DNA from: an uncultured Saprospiraceae bacterium
GTDB taxonomy: Bacteria > Bacteroidota > Bacteroidia > Chitinophagales > Saprospiraceae
Assembly: GCA_937894165.1 (NCBI GenBank)
Contig: CALCSX010000415.1
Span: 1 to 18,275, forward strand
Reading direction: 5' to 3'
DNA length: 18,275 bases
The position numbers were made by a program, and so were the translations under genes. Position 1 is the first letter of the stretch. Every line of letters starts with the position of its first letter. Below are positions 13,637 to 18,275 of this stretch, piece after piece. A model generated the notes under the pieces. That model was not told where the DNA came from. It did no database searches and saw only the letters and a program-made list of their open reading frames with translations.

Positions 13637-15751
13637 TTGAAAAAATCATCAAAATCTAAATTATTTTTTCTGCTTAATCTGAGAGGTTTAGTAATGATAC
13701 TAATAATATCCATTATTGGATGCAACTCTTCTACTGAATTTAAGAGACTCCCCGGACAGTCCAATGCATTGAAAGATGAAACCAGTCCATATTTATTAAA
13801 ACATAAGGATAATCCAGTCGATTGGTATGCATGGAATGATGAAACCTTAGCCAAAGCAAAACGAGATAATAAGCTTTTGATCATTAGTATTGGCTATGCT
13901 TCTTGTCATTGGTGTCATGTGATGGAACGTGAATCTTTTATGGATGAAGAAATTGCTAAAATAATGAATGAGCATTTCATCAATATCAAAGTAGATAGGG
14001 AGGAGCGACCTGATGTAGATCAGATTTACATGAATGCACTTCAACTATTGACAGGATCCGGCGGCTGGCCTTTGAATGCATTTGCTACTTCTGAAGGAAA
14101 GCCTTTCTTTGCTACAACCTATCTCGAACCGACCAAATGGAAAGATTTATTAGAGAAGGTCATTCAAATGAAAGAAGAAAACTTTGATGATATTACTAAT
14201 GGTGCCGAACAAATCACGGCCGGAATCTCAGAAACCGAACCTTTAAAATCTTTAAGTATCCCGAAAGAATATCCTGAAAGCCTTCTATATAAAATAAATA
14301 ATAAACTTAACAGTGAATTAGATGGTGAGTATGGTGGATTTGATTTCACTCCAAAGTTTTTTTATGCACCTGCTTTAAAATATCTATTAGAGCAAAGTGT
14401 ACACTTACAAAATACTGAAGTTCAGCAAAATGTACAAAAATCTCTTATAAATATTTGGAAAGGAGGAATCTACGATCATCTTGGTGGAGGTTTTGCTCGT
14501 TATGCCGTCGACAAAAAGTGGAATATCCCCCATTTCGAAAAAATGTTATATGATAATGCTCAATTAATTTCGGTATATTCAAAAGCTTACAAAGTTAATC
14601 CTGAGCCCATCTTTAAAGAAATTGTCGCCAATTCTATCCAATTTGTTCTTAATGAACTTAAAGCGATGGAGGGTGGCTATTTTTCTTCCATAGATGCTGA
14701 AAGCGAAGGCAAAGAAGGGACCTTTTATATTTGGGAATATGAAGAGTTGAAAAAGAATATTTCCGATGCGGAATTTAAATCCTTAGCTGAAGTTTTAGAT
14801 ATTAAATCTGAGGGAAATTGGGAGAGCGGTAAAAATATTCTTTTTACGAATCGTGATTTAGGAGATGAACTTTTGAAACGGAAGTATCTTGAATTAAAGC
14901 CCACATTGACATCCCTTCATAAACTTCGTAATAAGAAGATTAAACCCAAAATAGACGATAAAATTTTGACCTCATGGAACGCTTTATTTATTTCGGGCTT
15001 AGTAGATGCGAGCTTGGCTTTTCAGGAAGATAAATATCTCGAAATGGCTCTCGATCTGGGAGCATTTCTTGAGTCGAATATGATAAATGAGTCCGGAGAT
15101 TTATTGCGAATATCTAAAGGTGATTTTAAAATTGAGGGCTTTTTGGATGATTATAGTTATTTGATACGAGCTTATATTGATCTTTATCAAGCAAGCTTTG
15201 ATGAAAAGTGGCTATTGAAGGCCAAAGAATTACAACAGAAGTCAATTGATAAATTTTTCGACTCCTCGAAAGGAATGTTTTATTATTCCGGTGAACAAGG
15301 GGATGGTTTAATAGTGCGAAGATTTGAGATACCGGATAATGTAATGCCTTCACCAAATGCAATCACAGCCCAAAACCTCTTGATATTAGGTGATTTGTAC
15401 GAACTTGATGAATGGATGAACATGGCTAAACAAATGCTCGCCAATATATCCGAAGAATTAGGTGAAGGTGGTCCATTTATGGCCAGCTGGGCGCAAGTGT
15501 ATTCTTATCTTTCATTGGGAATAAAAGAAATTATAATCATCGGTCCTGAGGCTAGAGAATTTAAAAATGAAATCCAATCTCATTTAATTCCCAATGCAGT
15601 TTTCTTGGGTGGAAATAGTGAGGGTAGTCTTCCATTACTGGAGTCAAAATTAGTTGACGATGTAACTATGATTTATGTCTGTGAGAATAGAATGTGCAAG
15701 CTGCCTGTGACTTCGGTGGAAGCTGCATTAGATCAAATCAAGTCAAATTAG
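13637..15751 (+). CDS. DUF255 thioredoxin-domain lipoprotein (YyaL / SPATA20-like)
   Basis: This 704-residue protein has an N-terminal thioredoxin-like domain (DUF255, about 43-200) and a long alpha/alpha-barrel region like six-hairpin glycosidases (about 230-640). The hallmark block is visible: SPYLLKHKDNPVDWYAW (50-66), the CxxC motif ASCHWCHVM (88-96), VDREERPDVDQIY (119-131) and GSGGWPLNAF (140-149). Family function is unresolved; redox and sugar-related roles have been proposed. The start is probably TTG 13637, because it supplies the basic n-region (KKSSKSK) and a lipoprotein signal ending IIGC (Cys29). The first ATG (codon 20) would leave no charged region. The predicted location is the envelope, although many relatives are cytosolic. 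It is single in its transcription unit. Confidence 0.88.
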   Translation: MKKSSKSKLFFLLNLRGLVMILIISIIGCNSSTEFKRLPGQSNALKDETSPYLLKHKDNPVDWYAWNDETLAKAKRDNKLLIISIGYASCHWCHVMERESFMDEEIAKIMNEHFINIKVDREERPDVDQIYMNALQLLTGSGGWPLNAFATSEGKPFFATTYLEPTKWKDLLEKVIQMKEENFDDITNGAEQITAGISETEPLKSLSIPKEYPESLLYKINNKLNSELDGEYGGFDFTPKFFYAPALKYLLEQSVHLQNTEVQQNVQKSLINIWKGGIYDHLGGGFARYAVDKKWNIPHFEKMLYDNAQLISVYSKAYKVNPEPIFKEIVANSIQFVLNELKAMEGGYFSSIDAESEGKEGTFYIWEYEELKKNISDAEFKSLAEVLDIKSEGNWESGKNILFTNRDLGDELLKRKYLELKPTLTSLHKLRNKKIKPKIDDKILTSWNALFISGLVDASLAFQEDKYLEMALDLGAFLESNMINESGDLLRISKGDFKIEGFLDDYSYLIRAYIDLYQASFDEKWLLKAKELQQKSIDKFFDSSKGMFYYSGEQGDGLIVRRFEIPDNVMPSPNAITAQNLLILGDLYELDEWMNMAKQMLANISEELGEGGPFMASWAQVYSYLSLGIKEIIIIGPEAREFKNEIQSHLIPNAVFLGGNSEGSLPLLESKLVDDVTMIYVCENRMCKLPVTSVEAALDQIKSN

Positions 15752-16055
15752 ATCATTTAATATAAAACTAATACTTATGGAGTGATATATTTCATTTCAT
15801 TTTTGGCAAAATTCTAAAAATGCGTTACTTTTGCCCTTTCTTTTCAAAACAGATTAATTTTTTCAGTTTATAATTTATTAATTTTTTTACAAATTTTTAC
15901 AAGATTTGGACAAGAATTTTATGAATACTTAGAAGGGTAGATGATCTACGCCTGAAGAAAATTTAAAGAAAAGCTAATTCAAAATGTAGATTACCTTTCT
16001 TGTTTTCCTGTATCTTTCTATTTTTGCCCAGCAATTTTAAAATCAAAATAATACT
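15752..16055. other. 304-bp gap holding the hppA promoter and leader
   Basis: No gene is seen. The first 50 bp are plain AT-rich spacer without a recognisable terminator for the DUF255 gene. The best promoter in the window follows at 15802-15833. The long leader after it contains a small hairpin (GTAGA 15939-15943 / TCTAC 15947-15951), an imperfect stem near 15968-16000, and a second -7-like box TATTTTTG at 16019-16026 that would give a leader of about 25 nt. Confidence 0.5.
15802..15833 (+). promoter_or_regulatory. Bacteroidota promoter of hppA (TTTG-N20-TACTTTTG)
   Basis: TTTG (15802-15805), a 20-bp spacer, then TACTTTTG (15826-15833) matches the -33/-7 consensus of the Bacteroidota primary sigma factor. 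It is the only site in the window where I see both boxes at proper spacing. Transcription would begin near 15840, leaving a leader of about 215 nt before the hppA ATG. Confidence 0.7.
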
Positions 16056-18275
16056 ATGGATTCACTAATGATTTATTTGCCGATAGTTATGGCAGTTATT
16101 GGTCTACTTTTCATGATGGTTAAAAGATCATGGGTGTTAAAGCAAGATCCGGGTGATGGAAAAATGAAAGAAATTTCTGATTATATCTACGAAGGAGCTC
16201 TTGCTTTCTTGAAAGCCGAGTATAGATTATTGACATTTTTTGTAATTGGGGCAAGTATTTTGTTGGCAGGGATTTCATTTATTGTACCAACAACACATAT
16301 TTTGATTGTAGTTGCTTTTATTTTCGGAGCAATTTTCTCAGCTTATGCAGGGAATATCGGTATGAAAATAGCGACAAAAACGAATGTTAGGACTACCCAA
16401 GCTGCTCGAACCAGTCTTCCGGATGCTTTGAAAGTGTCATTTGGAGGTGGTACTGTTATGGGATTGGGTGTAGCCGGTTTAGCGGTATTAGGCCTTACTG
16501 CATTTTTTATAGTATTTTTTCACTTCTTCATGGGTGGTGAATGGACAAATACCCAGCAAATGACGATAGTGTTAGAAACATTGGCAGGATTTTCATTAGG
16601 AGCTGAGTCTATTGCGCTTTTTGCAAGAGTTGGTGGTGGAATTTATACCAAAGCAGCAGATGTGGGAGCCGATTTAGTAGGAAAAGTAGAAGCGGGTATT
16701 CCGGAAGATGATCCTCGTAACCCGGCGACCATTGCTGACAATGTTGGCGATAATGTCGGGGACGTAGCCGGTATGGGAGCTGACTTATTTGGATCTTATG
16801 TAGCAACAGTTTTGGCGGCTATGGTATTAGGAAATTATGTGATCCTTGACATGGGAGGAAATATCGTGAATGAAGGTTTTGGAGGAATCGGGCCTATACT
16901 ATTACCTATGGCAATAGCCGGTTTTGGAATTTTATTTTCCATCATCGGAACGATGTTAGTAAAGATTAAAGATAATAGTGCGAGGGAGAAAGAAGTTCAA
17001 AGTGCTCTTAATCTGGGTAACTGGGTCTCGATAATTTTGACGGCTATTTCTTGCTATTTTTTAGTAGCTTATATGTTGCCGGAGACAATGAAAATGAATT
17101 TCTTCGGTGAAGGGATCAAAGAAATTTCTTCTATGAGAGTATTTTATGCTACAATAATTGGACTTATAGTGGGTGGAGTTATTTCATCCGTGACTGAATA
17201 TTACACAGGTTTGGGTACTAAACCGGTCCTAGCCATCGTGCAAAAATCCTCTACTGGAGCCGGTACTAATGTAATTGCAGGATTGGCTACAGGGATGATT
17301 TCAACCTTTCCAACAGTTCTAATCTTTGCAGCGGCTATCTGGGGCTCATATGCGTTTGCAGGTTTTTATGGTGTTGCATTAGCGGCTTCTGCCATGATGG
17401 CGACAACAGCTATGCAGTTGGCTATTGATGCTTTTGGACCTATTTCAGATAATGCAGGTGGTATCGCTGAAATGAGTGAGCTTCCTAAAGAAGTGCGTAC
17501 AAGAACAGATATTTTAGATTCAGTAGGTAATACGACAGCGGCAACAGGAAAAGGATTCGCTATTGCCTCTGCGGCCCTTACTTCTTTAGCACTATTTGCT
17601 GCCTATGTAACGTTTACAGGGATAGATGGAATTAATATATTTAAGGCGCCTGTTTTGGCGATGTTGTTTGTAGGGGGAATGATACCTGTTGTTTTTTCAG
17701 CTTTAGCTATGAATTCAGTGGGCAAGGCGGCAATGGACATGGTTTATGAGGTGAGAAGACAATTTAAAGAAATACCTGGCATTATGGAAGGTACAGGTAA
17801 GCCTGAATATGGCAAATGTGTGGAAATCTCCACAAAGGCCGCCCTTCGTGAAATGATGCTTCCCGGAATACTAACTATCGGCTTCCCGATTGCTATCGTC
17901 TTGTTAGGTTTGTTGATTTACGGTACTGAGCTTGAAGGCATGCGATTGGTAGCTGAAATGTTAGGTGGATATATGGCAGGTGTTACTGTTTCAGGTGTGC
18001 TCTGGGCTATTTTTCAGAATAATGCAGGTGGTGCTTGGGACAATGCTAAAAAATCTTTCGAGGCAGGAGTTATGATCAATGGCGAAATGACCTATAAGGG
18101 CTCTGATGCTCATAAAGCAGCTGTTACAGGTGATACTGTTGGTGATCCATTTAAGGACACTTCAGGTCCTTCTATGAATATTTTGATTAAACTAACATGT
18201 CTGATTGGTCTAGTTATTGCCCCAATCTTGGGTGGTCATTCTGAAGATGGCACGGAAACAGGTAATATCCCTGCT
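16056..18275 (+). CDS. hppA: Membrane-bound ion-pumping pyrophosphatase, K+-dependent; 3' end outside window
   Basis: The frame is open for 740 codons from ATG 16056 to the right edge, so only the C-terminal end is missing. The protein hydrolyses pyrophosphate and pumps ions across the inner membrane. The active-site signature runs from KAADVGADLVGKVE (199-212) through ADNVGDNVGDVAGMGAD (227-243); most of about 16 membrane helices can be followed. GNTTAATGKG (491-500) has Ala495 where K+-independent enzymes have Lys, indicating K+ dependence. Gly246 replaces the gate Glu of Na+-pumping relatives (DLFGSY), while Glu184 appears in helix 5 (GAESIALF). That arrangement fits the Flavobacterium johnsoniae-type H+-pumping group as I recall it. 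The start has no Shine-Dalgarno; an A/T-rich leader precedes it. Confidence 0.95.
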   Translation, partial: MDSLMIYLPIVMAVIGLLFMMVKRSWVLKQDPGDGKMKEISDYIYEGALAFLKAEYRLLTFFVIGASILLAGISFIVPTTHILIVVAFIFGAIFSAYAGNIGMKIATKTNVRTTQAARTSLPDALKVSFGGGTVMGLGVAGLAVLGLTAFFIVFFHFFMGGEWTNTQQMTIVLETLAGFSLGAESIALFARVGGGIYTKAADVGADLVGKVEAGIPEDDPRNPATIADNVGDNVGDVAGMGADLFGSYVATVLAAMVLGNYVILDMGGNIVNEGFGGIGPILLPMAIAGFGILFSIIGTMLVKIKDNSAREKEVQSALNLGNWVSIILTAISCYFLVAYMLPETMKMNFFGEGIKEISSMRVFYATIIGLIVGGVISSVTEYYTGLGTKPVLAIVQKSSTGAGTNVIAGLATGMISTFPTVLIFAAAIWGSYAFAGFYGVALAASAMMATTAMQLAIDAFGPISDNAGGIAEMSELPKEVRTRTDILDSVGNTTAATGKGFAIASAALTSLALFAAYVTFTGIDGINIFKAPVLAMLFVGGMIPVVFSALAMNSVGKAAMDMVYEVRRQFKEIPGIMEGTGKPEYGKCVEISTKAALREMMLPGILTIGFPIAIVLLGLLIYGTELEGMRLVAEMLGGYMAGVTVSGVLWAIFQNNAGGAWDNAKKSFEAGVMINGEMTYKGSDAHKAAVTGDTVGDPFKDTSGPSMNILIKLTCLIGLVIAPILGGHSEDGTETGNIPA

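Noticed and set aside
16609..16806. Minus-strand open frame of 65 codons over hppA
   Set aside because: It is opposite the most conserved part of the pyrophosphatase (Asp-rich active site) and has a skewed His/Leu/Gln composition typical of antisense reading.
1..18275. CRISPR array, tRNA/rRNA genes, intact insertion sequence or defence island
   Set aside because: Reading both strands I saw no regularly spaced repeats, no cloverleaf tRNA with matching conserved bases, no transposase or nuclease gene, and no known defence domain.

Overview
The window looks like chromosomal DNA from a Bacteroidota species, probably a free-living marine or aquatic Cytophagales- or Saprospirales-like organism. 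The evidence is AT-rich intergenic DNA, several Bacteroidota-type -7 elements (TAnnTTTG), almost no Shine-Dalgarno sequences, and typical gene content: PorT-like outer-membrane barrel, acid-tailed DnaB, GH3 protein, DUF255 lipoprotein and membrane pyrophosphatase. Genus-level placement is not possible from the sequence alone. I found no tRNA, rRNA, CRISPR array, phage gene or intact insertion sequence.

Layout, left to right. (1) 3-311 is the C-terminal part of an NfsB-like nitroreductase, followed by a 432-bp gap rich in inverted repeats. (2) An outer-membrane beta-barrel gene (+) ends at a good terminator and converges on a minus-strand pair, dnaB then rluB. (3) A GC-rich intergenic element that can fold into a four-way junction lies upstream of dnaB, next to a secreted coiled-coil protein of unknown role (-). 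(4) A two-gene ABC exporter (NatA/NatB type, +) ends at a 37-nt palindromic bidirectional terminator. (5) A minus-strand operon reads UPF0047 (YjbQ-like), GH3 acyl-amido synthetase, LysE-family exporter, then ferredoxin/NAD(P)H reductase. (6) Divergent from it by only 27 A/T bases is a second nitroreductase-family gene (+). (7) Three further plus-strand genes follow: a vanadium-haloperoxidase-like lipoprotein, a DUF255 (YyaL-type) thioredoxin-domain lipoprotein, and hppA, a membrane pyrophosphatase whose reading frame runs off the right edge.

How the genes fit together. Most are housekeeping or envelope genes: replication (dnaB), ribosome modification (rluB), energy coupling (hppA) and export (ABC pair). 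The most system-like unit is the operon at 7348-11072. There a predicted acyl-adenylating synthetase (GH3) is translationally coupled (TAATG) to a LysE-family small-molecule exporter, which suggests 'make a conjugate and export it'. I did not find a clear-cut new defence or mobile system. The best candidates for undescribed biology are the structured intergenic elements at 496-542, 596-701 and 3851-3981, the GH3-LysE pair, and the relocated ion-gate glutamate in the pyrophosphatase.
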